From Clostridium hydrogenum (lineage in GTDB: Bacteria; Bacillota; Clostridia; Clostridiales; Clostridiaceae): a stretch of 64,000 bases of DNA. A program made the position numbers and the translations under genes. Shown here piece by piece: positions 26,563 through 35,555 of the stretch. Under the pieces are notes generated by a model, which did not search any database, was not told the origin of the DNA, and saw nothing but the letters and a program-made list of their open reading frames with translations. Every line of letters starts with the position of its first letter. Positions within the stretch are counted from its first letter, which is position 1. Where the stretch lies: assembly GCF_021432385.1 (NCBI RefSeq), contig NZ_JAEACT010000002.1, positions 2,717,501 to 2,781,500 on the forward strand, read 5' to 3'.

Positions 26563-26787
26563 TAATGTATATACCTATGACCCAATTGAATATAATAAGC
26601 TAAATCAAGCACAAAAAGGTTATCCTAGCATTGATAAAGTTGAAAATTATACATTAAACGTTAGAAGGTCCTAAAGCTGGAGCTGTTGGAAATTACTTTA
26701 TGACATTAGATGAGTTTAAATTCAATAAACTTATGTCAGGGGTTACAGGTTGCTCCTTATTATAATAAGCGAAATGAAAACAGCTAG
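26552..26787 (+). pseudogene. Truncated, deleted duplicate of the 618-residue protein gene
   Basis: It restarts at ATG 26552, in the same overlapping arrangement as the intact pair. The first 35 or so codons match 24214 onwards. A deletion of about 20 bases near 26657 destroys the frame; further homology lasts to about 26787 and then stops. This shows a tandem duplication of the small-protein/large-protein pair followed by decay. Confidence 0.8.
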
Positions 26788-26841
26788 TTTTCTATTTATA
26801 CCAATTTGGATTTAACAACTTCAGAGTAATATTTTGCCTCA

Positions 26842-26877
26842 ATTGGTGGTAAAAATACAGTTGCTATTTATGTTTAA
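26842..26877 (+). pseudogene. Relic of the last codons of an AAA/PD-(D/E)XK gene
   Basis: The frame IGGKNTVAIYV plus stop matches the C-terminus IGGKNIVAVYV of the protein encoded at 13934-15496, also at DNA level (ATTGGTGGTAAAAATA). Nothing else of that gene is visible here, so a third copy probably once lay at this spot. Confidence 0.7.
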
Positions 26878-26977
26878 AGCAACTATTTAAATTTTCTACA
26901 TCAAATTCTTTATTACTATATATTTGAAATTAAAGCTTTTAATCTCACCTGATCTAAAAACCTATCATCCTCTATAT

Positions 26978-27403
26978 TTACATTTTTTTCGCATAATAAT
27001 TTGAAAATAAAATAAGTAATATAAACTCCGCAACTATTAACGAAACACAAATAATCAAAAATATTTTATTTACCTTCATATATGCTAATATCAATATTAA
27101 AATAAAAATTATATAATTCATAATTTTTAGTGTCGTATGACTTGCTTTTTCCCTAATTTTTGTATTACGTTCATCATTTACCTCAATTTCTTTTAATCGT
27201 TTAATTTTTTCATCTTCTACTTTTGATACTATAAAAGATTCAAGTAATTTTCCAATTCCCAATACCAACATTGCAGAACCAAAACCACTAAACAAACCAT
27301 TTACCATTTTTAATTTATCTGATGTTAATACTAGACTCGATAAGACTAACAATACTATCCCTACTATTGATAAAATTACAAATAAAAATCTTTTTTGTTT
27401 CAT
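26978..27403 (-). CDS. DUF2178-like membrane protein
   Basis: A 141-residue protein with two hydrophobic segments at the N-terminus (about 7-27, 36-52), a charged loop VEDEKIKRLKEIEVNDERN, and two at the C-terminus (about 88-108, 112-134). The NDERNTKIREKAS motif is typical of DUF2178-type proteins encoded next to small XRE regulators. Its start overlaps the regulator's stop by 4 bp. It probably acts together with the regulator, in an unknown membrane role. Confidence 0.75.
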   Translation of the reverse strand: MKQKRFLFVILSIVGIVLLVLSSLVLTSDKLKMVNGLFSGFGSAMLVLGIGKLLESFIVSKVEDEKIKRLKEIEVNDERNTKIREKASHTTLKIMNYIIFILILILAYMKVNKIFLIICVSLIVAEFILLILFSNYYAKKM

Positions 27404-27606
27404 TTCAATTCTTCCCCCTCATAAATAAAAATTTCTTCAATTGACATATTGAAATACCTAGCTATTTTAAATGCTAATAATATTGATGGATTATATCTGC
27501 CATTTTCAAGAGAACCTATTGTTTGCCGTGAAACTTCTAAAGCAGAAGCTAGTTCTTCTTGCTTAATACCTCGTTGCTTTCGTATTTCTTCTAACCTATT
27601 TTTCAA
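27400..27606 (-). CDS. Small XRE-family regulator
   Basis: A 68-residue Cro/cI-type helix-turn-helix protein: RKQRGIKQEELASALEVSRQ, then TIGSLENGRYNPS and FNMSIEEIF. It starts at TTG 27606, with GGAGTGAT upstream. It is cotranscribed with the membrane protein that follows. Its promoter is flanked by a nearly perfect 23-bp inverted repeat (27627-27690), which is probably its own operator. Confidence 0.9.
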   Translation of the reverse strand: MKNRLEEIRKQRGIKQEELASALEVSRQTIGSLENGRYNPSILLAFKIARYFNMSIEEIFIYEGEELK

Positions 27607-27626
27607 AAATTATCACTCCTAATCTT

Positions 27627-27690
27627 ATGGAAAGTTTGCTTTACATAAATATTATCATTGCAACTACTTTATGTCAAGTAAACTTTCCAT
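27627..27690 (-). promoter_or_regulatory. XRE promoter framed by a long inverted repeat
   Basis: On the minus strand TTGACA (27677-27672) and TAATAT (27654-27649) are spaced by exactly 17 bases. Arms 27627-27649 and 27668-27690 are inverted copies that match at 21 of 23 positions (outer part ATGGAAAGTTT). The right arm covers the -35 and the left arm touches the -10. This fits a repressor dimer at each end. Confidence 0.75.
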
Positions 27691-27694
27691 AATA

Positions 27695-27737
27695 CAAAAA
27701 AAACAGCACTAATACTATCCTTATTAATGCTCTTTTT
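27695..27737. terminator. Bidirectional terminator
   Basis: AGCACTAATA and TATTAATGCT form a stem with one mismatch. It is followed by CTTTTT on the plus strand and by eight T residues on the minus strand. It ends the acetyltransferase gene at 27806. Confidence 0.7.
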
Positions 27738-27805
27738 GTGATACTTCTTATTAAATTTTATTGTTTTAGCCATAAAATATTAACACACACCGTTTCAATG
27801 AATTT

Positions 27806-28279
27806 TTATAATTTTCTTGTGTCTTTTACATTTTTAATTTCTTTTTCAAAGCATACTGCTTCTTCTCTACCAGCATATTTCCCATAATTAGCTATACGGT
27901 GATATCCTCTTCTCTCATAAAAAGCTACTGCCCTTTTATTTATTAGTCGAGTTTCAAGACATAATTTAGAATATCCTAACCTTTTAGCTTGTCTCTCTAA
28001 ATAAGCTAAAATCGCAGTTCCAACACCTTTAGCTTTACTTTTAGCATACATCCTTTTAACTTCAGCTATATGTTCATCAATTGGACGTATTGCCCCACAA
28101 CCAATAGGCTCTCCTTCATCACTATATGCTACTGCAAATACAGCACGAACATCAGAAATATCCTGAGTATTAAAGGAACCTTTTCCACTGTTACCTGTTA
28201 TTTTCATTAAAGTTTCTGATAATTCCTCTATCATTTCAAAAGCATCTTGCGAGTTTGGATCTTTTTCTACTATCTTCAT
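27806..28279 (-). CDS. GNAT family acetyltransferase
   Basis: A 157-residue single-domain GNAT. The acetyl-CoA loop reads VKRMYAKSKAKGVGTAILAY and is followed by ERQAKRLGYSKLCLETRLIN and AVAFYERRGYHRI, the classical motif A and B layout. I chose the second ATG (28279), eight bases after GAGGAG. It is monocistronic, with a terminator at 27695-27737. The acceptor substrate is unknown. Confidence 0.88.
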   Translation of the reverse strand: MKIVEKDPNSQDAFEMIEELSETLMKITGNSGKGSFNTQDISDVRAVFAVAYSDEGEPIGCGAIRPIDEHIAEVKRMYAKSKAKGVGTAILAYLERQAKRLGYSKLCLETRLINKRAVAFYERRGYHRIANYGKYAGREEAVCFEKEIKNVKDTRKL

Positions 28280-28368
28280 ATTCATATCTCCTCTTCATTT
28301 AAAATACTTAATCATACCATAGGGACTGTTGCACAAAAATTTTTTATACACAAATTTTAAATATTGCG

Positions 28369-28565
28369 AACCAAAAGACAGAGTACAAAGTACAGTGAAG
28401 GATGATTTAAATAAAATTTTATAAATCTTAGGTAAAAAGCTTTAAAAGACTTAGATGTTTCAATTGTCTGAGTGTCTTTTCAGCGAGTTATTGAAACTTC
28501 TTAGCCTTTTAAAGTTTTTTGCCTTAGATTTATTAATTTTATTTAATATCCTGCAATACACTTAC
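28369..28565. repeat. Chimeric A/D palindromic repeat, copy D1
   Basis: The left end is family A (CAGAGTACAAAGTACAGTGA). The body and right end are family D (GTTTCAATTGTCTGAG core, ending TATCCTGCAATACACTTACT). The body is nearly identical to 46067-46257. The right end supplies the last codon and stop of the metallo-hydrolase gene at 28562. Confidence 0.85.
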
Positions 28566-29269
28566 TTCGCATTAAATCCACTATCAATTATCTGCTTCTC
28601 AGTTATGTTTTCATCAAGATGCATACAGTAAACCCTATTTCTAAGTTCCTGTGGGACTATTTCGCAAAGCTTTTTAATAGATAAATGAGGATTACCAGCA
28701 TAATCTAATCCACAGGTATCATGATAAATTCTTTTAATTTCTCCACTTTTAAGCTTATCAATTATTTCCATGCTTAAATTATTTGAATCACCACTGTAGT
28801 AAAAGGCACTTCCATTTAAATTCATTATAAAACCATAGGTTGGTATTGTATCTGTGTGTGTAACAGGCAAAAATTTTATATTTATTTTTCCCAAATTAGA
28901 ATCATTTATTTCTGCAAATGCTGAACTATTAAATTCATACTGCTCACTACTTACACCTACATTAGTTAAAAAACTTTCCATTACCTGCTTTTCTGGAAAA
29001 AATATCTTTACCTTATGTTTTAAAATATAATATGAATAAAATATCAAATCTCCAAGACTTCCAACATGATCTGGATGAGTATGAGTAATTGCAATATACA
29101 AATTTTCTACTCCATCCAATAGATTAAGCTCCCTCAATCTACTAAAAACAGTTCCGCCGCAGTCTATTAGAATTAAGCTATTTTCTTTTTTTATAAAAGC
29201 GCTATTATCGCCAAGCTTTGTATTAAAAGCACTTCCTGTACCTATAAAATTAATTATTTCTTCCTTCAT
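28562..29269 (-). CDS. MBL-fold metallo-hydrolase (RNase Z-like)
   Basis: A 235-residue metallo-beta-lactamase-fold protein. The zinc motif THTHPDHVG lies at residues 62-70, a later histidine in LPVTHTDTIP, aspartate in YYSGDSNN, and HLDEN near the C-terminus. Family members cleave RNA, phosphodiesters or related substrates. It overlaps the upstream GNAT gene by 20 bp, so it belongs to the operon 31639-28562. The last residues AK and the stop come from repeat D1, so the original C-terminus may have differed. Confidence 0.85.
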   Translation of the reverse strand: MKEEIINFIGTGSAFNTKLGDNSAFIKKENSLILIDCGGTVFSRLRELNLLDGVENLYIAITHTHPDHVGSLGDLIFYSYYILKHKVKIFFPEKQVMESFLTNVGVSSEQYEFNSSAFAEINDSNLGKINIKFLPVTHTDTIPTYGFIMNLNGSAFYYSGDSNNLSMEIIDKLKSGEIKRIYHDTCGLDYAGNPHLSIKKLCEIVPQELRNRVYCMHLDENITEKQIIDSGFNAK

Positions 29270-30128
29270 ACGCCTTTAACTCCTTTTTAATTATGAAACC
29301 AGCAGCTTTATACAAATTCATTGCTCGTGTGTTTCCCTTTCTTATGGTTAATTCTATCTTATCTATATTATGGCAGCGTATCAAAAACTTAATTCCACAT
29401 GCGAGAAGCTTTTTTCCAAAACCTTTATTTCTTTCTGAAGCTTTTACCCCTAAAAAATTTATGCTTCCTTCTTTAAATTCAGTATTAGCTTCAACATAAA
29501 TATATCCTTTTAAATCATTTGCTTCTTGCATAATAAAGACCTTGTTATTATCACTCATTTTTTCAATTATTTGCTTACCTGTATAATATGAATTTTTAAA
29601 TGTGTATTCATGAAATTTTATAAAATCCTCATAAAAATCGTTACTTAATTCCTTGCATCCGTCTTCATAAGCATTAAGCTTCAAACTTGTTTTATTAAGT
29701 TCCATTATAAAATAACAATCGATATTTTTTGTATTGAGCTTTTCTGCAAACTCTATACAATTTACATTTTGAGCTGCATAAAAAAATGTAAATTTCGTTT
29801 TCTTTGGAATTCTTTTTACAAGCTCTTTCCACATTTCCATTGCACAATACTGCCAGTTCTCATATTCTACAAATGGTCCCCAAACTTCAGCACTTTTATT
29901 TTCATCATCATAATCAAGTCCAACTACTCCAACAATTTTATCCTCTTCATAAGCTAAAATAAATGGGTTTTCATGAGAAGCTTCTTCAAGTTCATCGATT
30001 AAATCTTCACATATTTCTTCGTAGGTATCGCTGCAATACCCAACATTACTTTCTTCATATTTATTTTTACTTTCTATAAACTTTGCTGTAAGCTTAATAT
30101 CTTTTTTACACAATTGTTTTATAATCAC
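29250..30128 (-). CDS. Tandem GNAT acetyltransferase
   Basis: A 292-residue protein with two GNAT-like halves. The N-terminal half has NPFILAYEEDKIVGVVGLDY without a clear CoA loop. The C-terminal half has the full motif VKASERNKGFGKKLLACGIK and NTRAMNLYKAAGFI. I favour GTG 30128, eight bases after AAGGGG; ATG 30146 overlaps the previous stop but lacks its own site. It is in the operon with a serine hydrolase upstream and a metallo-hydrolase downstream. Substrate unknown. Confidence 0.82.
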   Translation of the reverse strand: MIIKQLCKKDIKLTAKFIESKNKYEESNVGYCSDTYEEICEDLIDELEEASHENPFILAYEEDKIVGVVGLDYDDENKSAEVWGPFVEYENWQYCAMEMWKELVKRIPKKTKFTFFYAAQNVNCIEFAEKLNTKNIDCYFIMELNKTSLKLNAYEDGCKELSNDFYEDFIKFHEYTFKNSYYTGKQIIEKMSDNNKVFIMQEANDLKGYIYVEANTEFKEGSINFLGVKASERNKGFGKKLLACGIKFLIRCHNIDKIELTIRKGNTRAMNLYKAAGFIIKKELKAYEGRNN

Positions 30129-30142
30129 AAGCCTTACCCCTT

Positions 30143-31198
30143 TCATTTAATAAGTAAAGCTTCAATTTCATAATACATATTCCACAGTTCACACGGCTGA
30201 TTAGCTAAAATAGCGCTTGTTGTATCAATCTCAGGATAATATCCAAACATTGCTTGAACTCCTACATTTTCCCCCTCCTTAGATATACGATATACTCTTT
30301 TATTTTTATCTAATCTAAAAAAGAAGGCATAGCCTGTCATGAGAGTTTTATCTGGAAGTTCCTTTTGAAGTACATGTGGTTTTAATATTTCTTCTGTGGA
30401 TTTTTTTGATAATAATTTTCCATCCTTCAACGCCCTAAAAAATATATCTAAATCTCCTACAGTTGAATACGCTCCTCCATCAGGTGAACCTATTGGTGGA
30501 TATGAAAATATATTCTTTCTCCAAGATATAATATTTCCTTCTTTATCTTCTACTGGATTGTATCCTTCTGCTGTATTTTCATTTACATCATCCATAGCAC
30601 AAAATTTTGTGTGCTGCATATTTACTGCTTTAAAAATATTTTTATCTACATACTCCCTATAACTCATACCTGTAACGCTCTCAATAGCCAATCCCAAAAG
30701 TACAAAGGCACAATTATTGTAACGAACTCCTGTTCCAGGTTCAAAAACTGGTTCCTTGTATGCAAACTGTGGAATAAAATCTATAGTATTACGCACTGAA
30801 TAGGTTGGCTTATTTTTAAAAATTGCCTCATAACTTTCACCTGCTTCTTCATCTGCATCATCTGCAATTCCAGAACTATAAGTTAATAAATGAAATATCT
30901 TTACCTTATCTCCTATCCTTGTTCCCTTTAAATCCACATATTTAGTTATGCTAGCTTGAAGGTTTATTTTTCCTTGGTCTACAAGCTGCATTATTGCTAC
31001 CGCTGTAAAAGTTTTTGTTATTGATGCTATATCAAATTTTGTATCTATATTATTAGCAATTTTAAAACCTCTATGTGCATAACCAAAAGCACCAGAATAA
31101 ATTAATTCTTCTCCCCTTTTTACTAAAGCTGTTCCCGAAAAATTTTTAGTTTTAGCATATTTATTAGTTATTTGTTCTATTTCTTTATTTAATTTCAT
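30143..31198 (-). CDS. Beta-lactamase-family serine hydrolase
   Basis: A 351-residue protein of the class C beta-lactamase/esterase group (PF00144). The catalytic S-x-x-K is in FDIASITKTFTAV near residue 59. The Tyr motif region is RYNNCAFVLLG and the third motif area is near GSPDGGAYSTVGDL. No signal peptide is seen, so it probably acts inside the cell as an esterase or D-amino peptidase rather than in resistance. I chose ATG 31198, with GAGGTG upstream. Confidence 0.82.
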   Translation of the reverse strand: MKLNKEIEQITNKYAKTKNFSGTALVKRGEELIYSGAFGYAHRGFKIANNIDTKFDIASITKTFTAVAIMQLVDQGKINLQASITKYVDLKGTRIGDKVKIFHLLTYSSGIADDADEEAGESYEAIFKNKPTYSVRNTIDFIPQFAYKEPVFEPGTGVRYNNCAFVLLGLAIESVTGMSYREYVDKNIFKAVNMQHTKFCAMDDVNENTAEGYNPVEDKEGNIISWRKNIFSYPPIGSPDGGAYSTVGDLDIFFRALKDGKLLSKKSTEEILKPHVLQKELPDKTLMTGYAFFFRLDKNKRVYRISKEGENVGVQAMFGYYPEIDTTSAILANQPCELWNMYYEIEALLIK

Positions 31199-31222
31199 AT
31201 ATGTCACCTCATTTTAAACATC

Positions 31223-31639
31223 TTAAAGCCTTTTTAAGAAAAAATGTTCAGAAAAACCATCTTCTTTACTTTCATAGCTTCCAACCTCTTCAAACCCTAT
31301 TGCCTTATAAAAATCTCTCCCCTGCCAATTATATGTATCCAAACGAATTATATTAGCTTGAAGTCCCCTTGCTCTTCTTTCAACTTCTTCAATTAGCCTT
31401 TTTCCTACGCCTTGTCTTCTATATTCTTCATCAACATATACAGTTTCCACATAAAGTATTTTAAAATCAGTCATGCATCCATAAGCTCCAGCAATTAATT
31501 TATCACCATCTTTAATTCCAATAGAAACTTCACCATTTAGTTTATATGTTACATGCTCCCTATCATAAGTATCTAGTTTTTCTTCCAGAACTTCAACGTC
31601 CTTATCAGTTAATTCCTTAATTAAAAATTTTCCTGCCAT
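31223..31639 (-). CDS. GNAT family acetyltransferase
   Basis: A 138-residue GNAT. It has VETVYVDEEYRRQGVGKRLI (CoA-binding motif A), EEVERRARGLQANIIRLDTY and FYKAIGFEEVGSYE. It is first in a four-gene minus-strand operon (acetyltransferase, serine hydrolase, tandem acetyltransferase, metallo-hydrolase). The start follows GGGGGGAG. Such operons often act on peptides or antibiotics, but the substrate is not inferable. Confidence 0.87.
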   Translation of the reverse strand: MAGKFLIKELTDKDVEVLEEKLDTYDREHVTYKLNGEVSIGIKDGDKLIAGAYGCMTDFKILYVETVYVDEEYRRQGVGKRLIEEVERRARGLQANIIRLDTYNWQGRDFYKAIGFEEVGSYESKEDGFSEHFFLKRL

Positions 31640-31875
31640 ACTGTTTTCTCCCCCCTATTTTAATTAACAAACTTTCATCCATATTCATTTATAATTTTAC
31701 GCCAAAATCATGGTAATTTATAGGTAAAACTTTTTTCTGCACTATTTTCTACATTAAAGATGCCATCACACTAAAAAATATTGCTAAGTAAGAGCATTTT
31801 GGTATAGTGCATAAACAATAATTATTACTGAAACCATTAAAATTACTCTGTTAATTTGCTAGAAACTAATTATAT

Positions 31876-32191
31876 ATTGTGAAACAAAACTGCAGTGGAT
31901 TAATCAAATAACCTTTGGTAGGTGTAGGAAAAAAATGATGTTAGGGAATAGTGGCGAAAAAATTTCTAAAATAAAATTGTATAAAACTTAGTGGAAAATT
32001 TTTTAAAGTTTTAGAACTTTAGATTGTCTGAGCTAATCTTTGCGAGTTATCGAAAGTTCTTAAGCTTTAAAAAATTTGCCGCTTAGTTTTATTAATTTTA
32101 TTTAGGATTTTGAGCCGCTATTCACTAACATAATTTTTCTACGCCTACCAAAGGTTATTTGATTTTGCACTACACTTTGTTTCGAAATATT
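31876..32191. repeat. Family C palindromic repeat, copy C2 (most complete)
   Basis: The element starts ATTGTGAAACAAAACTGCAG and ends with the inverted TTTGTTTCGAAAT. Arms AACCTTTGGTAGGTGTAG and CTACGCCTACCAAAGGTT surround a core with TAGATTGTCTGAGCTAATCT. The core is shared in outline with family D. It fills most of the gene-free stretch 31640-32218; nothing else was seen there apart from weak family E-like debris near 31795. Confidence 0.88.
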
Positions 32192-32218
32192 TAAGTCTTA
32201 CATATAAATAACTGCATC

Positions 32219-33766
32219 TTAATTTAAGTTTGGATCTATTTTATTTTTCCTTGCCTTATAGTGATTTAATCTATGAGTTGCTGGGCCCTCTAATATTTCT
32301 CCATCATAAGTAAACCTAGAACCATGGCAAGGACAATCCCAGGATTTTTCAGCATTATTCCACTTCAGCTGGCAGCCCACATGGGTACAAGTTGTATTTA
32401 CAATATGTAATTCACCTTCGTCATCTCTGTAGGCTCCATATTTTTTGCCTTCCAGTTTAACTATTTTTCCCTCCCCTTTTTCAATATTTATTTCAGCTTC
32501 ACCGGACATTAATTTCCCCATAACAAGTTCTTTTGCCACATCAAAATTTTCAGTAAATAATTTTGAATACGCTTCTTTCGTAAACTTTCTAGATGGATTA
32601 AATACATCCCTCCAGGGATTGTCTATACTCAAAATCCTATCTACAAGTATCCTAGCTGCTGCCGTTCCATTTGTCATGCCCCATTTTCTAAAGCCTGTTG
32701 CTACATATAAATTTTCCTTTGAATCAGTTATGTTGCCTATATACGGAACATTGTCTATTGCTATGTAGTCTTGCAGCGACCATCTATAAGGAATATCCCT
32801 AACCGTAAATATATCTGATGCAAACTTCTCTAAATTATCATAATGCTCCTTTAAATTATCGCCATGAGCCACTTTATGATTTTCTCCGCCAATTAGTACA
32901 AGTTCCCTTCCCCCATCCCTTTGGGCCCTCAAAGAACGCGTAGGATCTTCTGCATTTATTAGCATAAGCTTTGGAAACTTTTCTTCAATATCTGCAGCAA
33001 TTGCATAGGATCTTTCTGGTTTAAGCCTTGTTAGGTAAAGTCCCATTCCATCATAGCATGGGAAATGAGAACAAATAATAACTTTCTTTGCAGTTACCCT
33101 TTTACCATTGGCTATAACTAGTACAATTGGATTTCCATGCTGAACTTCATATACTTCTGTATTTTCATATATTTGATTTCCACTTTCAATTATTTTTTCT
33201 GCTAAAGGCATTAAATATTTTCTAGGATGAAATTGAGCTTGATTTTCAAAAATAAGTGCAGATTTTATGGGTATGTCAATGGGCAGCCTATCTATACATT
33301 TTGATTTTATTCCAACTCTTTCCGCTGCCTTTAACTCCTTTTCAATATCCCTAGCATAATTATCATCATTTGTATATATACCTGCTGGCAATCTCTCAAA
33401 ATCACAATTAATGTTTAATTCCTTTATTGTATTTTCAATAAAATCTATAGAGCTTTCATTTGCTTCAGCATACTCCTTTGCACATTCTATTCCCATGGAA
33501 CTTATTAGTTTATCATAAGTTAATCCATGCTGTGATGTAATTTTTGCAGTAGTAAAACCCGTAGCTCCTTGAAGTATTCTACTTGCTTCTAGTATTGCAA
33601 CTTTTATTCCCTGTCCCCTTAAAAGATAACCTGCTGTTATACCAACAATGCCACCACCTACAATTGCAACATCTACTTTTATATCTTCCTTTAAAGAAGG
33701 ATAATTCGTACTTTTTGTTGATGCTATCCAATAAGATTTTAAATATTTATCAGTTGAATTCTCCAT
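32219..33766 (-). CDS. FAD-dependent oxidoreductase with C-terminal Rieske domain (YhfW-like)
   Basis: A 515-residue protein. The N-terminal DAO-type flavin domain opens VAIVGGGIVGITAGYLLRGQ, followed by ATGFTTAKITSQHGLTYDKL. Substrate-domain and FAD C-terminal motifs (YVATGFRKWGMTNG) come next. The last about 75 residues form a Rieske [2Fe-2S] domain, CTHVGCQLKW and CPCHGSRF. The arrangement equals Bacillus YhfW. The reaction is unknown; amine or amino-acid oxidation is typical of DAO proteins. I chose ATG 33766, after AGGAGAA. Single gene, with C2 at its 3' end. Confidence 0.88.
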   Translation of the reverse strand: MENSTDKYLKSYWIASTKSTNYPSLKEDIKVDVAIVGGGIVGITAGYLLRGQGIKVAILEASRILQGATGFTTAKITSQHGLTYDKLISSMGIECAKEYAEANESSIDFIENTIKELNINCDFERLPAGIYTNDDNYARDIEKELKAAERVGIKSKCIDRLPIDIPIKSALIFENQAQFHPRKYLMPLAEKIIESGNQIYENTEVYEVQHGNPIVLVIANGKRVTAKKVIICSHFPCYDGMGLYLTRLKPERSYAIAADIEEKFPKLMLINAEDPTRSLRAQRDGGRELVLIGGENHKVAHGDNLKEHYDNLEKFASDIFTVRDIPYRWSLQDYIAIDNVPYIGNITDSKENLYVATGFRKWGMTNGTAAARILVDRILSIDNPWRDVFNPSRKFTKEAYSKLFTENFDVAKELVMGKLMSGEAEINIEKGEGKIVKLEGKKYGAYRDDEGELHIVNTTCTHVGCQLKWNNAEKSWDCPCHGSRFTYDGEILEGPATHRLNHYKARKNKIDPNLN

Positions 33767-33830
33767 AAAAATTCTCCTCTTCAAATAAATTTACTTATTA
33801 TTCTAGCATTTGATATTTACATTAAATTAT

Positions 33831-35555
33831 TCAGTTTGCATACTGCAATTCATACAATTTTTTATATATAGATGGTTTTCCCATAAGATATTCATGCTTT
33901 CCTTCTTCAATTACCCTTCCATTTTCCATAACATATATCATATCTGCATTTTTTATTGTGTTCAATCTATGTGCTATCACAATTAAAGTTTTATCTTTGC
34001 AGGATTTATCAAGAGCACTTACTATCAAAGCTTCTGTTTCTGAATCCAATGCTGAGGTTGGCTCATCTAAAAGCATTATAGGGGCATCCTTAAGAATTGC
34101 TCTTGCTAAAGCTATACGCTGTTTTTGCCCTCCAGATAAATTACCTCCATTTTCACCTATTAAAGTGTCGTATCCATTTGGAAGTTCCATTATAAAATCA
34201 TGGGCATTAGCCTTTATTGCTGCATTTATTATTTCTTCCTTTGAAGCCTTTTCTTTTCCATAGCCTATGTTTTCTCCAATAGTTGCATTGAACAAATATG
34301 GCTTTTGAGCAACATATGCAATTTTTTCTCTAATAAAACTTAAATTTACTTTTGATAAGTCACTGTTGTTCATATAAATATTACCCTTATCTACCTTATA
34401 AAAGCCTAGCAAAAGTTTTATTATAGTACTCTTACCACATCCACTGGAGCCAACAACCGCAGTCATTTTCCCTTTTGTGGCTACTAAATCAACTCCCTTT
34501 AATATAGAATTATCTTCATACCCAAAATATAGACTTTTTAGCTTTATATCAAAATTTTCTTCTTTATTTTCTACTTCTGCGATTTTTAAATCTTCCTCCT
34601 CTAATTTCATAAATTCTTTAATTCTTTTTAAGGATGAAGCTGATTTTTTAATGTCTTTCATAAAGCTTCCAATACTTTCAAATACATAATTTGCATTTCC
34701 CATAAGCTGCACTACTGCTGCGGCGGTTCCAATAATAATATATCCTTTATATACCATGTAAAGGGCAGCACCTAAAACCCCTATATATTGAAAACTTGAT
34801 AAAAATACATTAGCTGCCTCAAATAAAGCATCGAATTTTGTAAGCTTCATTGAAACATCATAACCCTTGTCACTTTCTTTTTTATAATAACCATATACTT
34901 TTCTTTCCGCTAAAAACATTTTTGTGATTGCAGTACTATTTATTAAATCTATTATTCTTTCCGTAATTCTTCCAAGCATCTCCTGCATATCATCATTTAA
35001 TATACTAATTTTAAGCGACAAAACTTTATTTACAATTATTGTTATAAATCCAAATACAATTATAATTAATCCCAATTGCCACTGCATGTAAAATATAATT
35101 GCAAGAGCTGTAAAACTGTGTATTACCGCAAAAAATAGCATCCTTATTTGGCTTACATATGCAGCTTCAATATTATTGATGTCATTGGTTAAGATTGAAA
35201 TAAACCTTCCACTATGTTCCCTATCAAGCTCTTTTATTTTAATTTTTTCTAATTTATTAAAAGTTGAATTTCTTATTTCATACATAGTTTTTCTAATACA
35301 TAGACGCCTAACATATGAGGCAATAGGACATATTATAGTTCCTATTGCAAAGGATGCAATTGCAAGTATAACTGCTTCTTTAATTAATCCCATTTTGCCA
35401 TATATTATGCCATTAAATATATCCTGGGTAATAAAAGCAATTATTATATTAAAGCAAAATGAAGTTACTAAATTTTCTACCGTCATTGAAAAAATGTACA
35501 GCTTTTTTCTCTTTCCCATAAGTGATAAAATTCTACTTAATTCACCATTAATCAT
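33831..35555 (-). CDS. ABC exporter half-transporter, subunit 2
   Basis: A 574-residue fused membrane/ATPase half-transporter. Six membrane helices occupy about 1-300. The ATPase has Walker A VVGSSGCGKSTIIK, signature NLSGGQKQRIALARAIL, and Walker B APIMLLDEPTSALDSET. It overlaps its partner gene by 4 bp (ATGA). Together they form a heterodimeric exporter (peptide, lipid or drug), of the type often serving self-protection. The sigma factor upstream is coupled to the pair. Confidence 0.9.
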   Translation of the reverse strand: MINGELSRILSLMGKRKKLYIFSMTVENLVTSFCFNIIIAFITQDIFNGIIYGKMGLIKEAVILAIASFAIGTIICPIASYVRRLCIRKTMYEIRNSTFNKLEKIKIKELDREHSGRFISILTNDINNIEAAYVSQIRMLFFAVIHSFTALAIIFYMQWQLGLIIIVFGFITIIVNKVLSLKISILNDDMQEMLGRITERIIDLINSTAITKMFLAERKVYGYYKKESDKGYDVSMKLTKFDALFEAANVFLSSFQYIGVLGAALYMVYKGYIIIGTAAAVVQLMGNANYVFESIGSFMKDIKKSASSLKRIKEFMKLEEEDLKIAEVENKEENFDIKLKSLYFGYEDNSILKGVDLVATKGKMTAVVGSSGCGKSTIIKLLLGFYKVDKGNIYMNNSDLSKVNLSFIREKIAYVAQKPYLFNATIGENIGYGKEKASKEEIINAAIKANAHDFIMELPNGYDTLIGENGGNLSGGQKQRIALARAILKDAPIMLLDEPTSALDSETEALIVSALDKSCKDKTLIVIAHRLNTIKNADMIYVMENGRVIEEGKHEYLMGKPSIYKKLYELQYAN

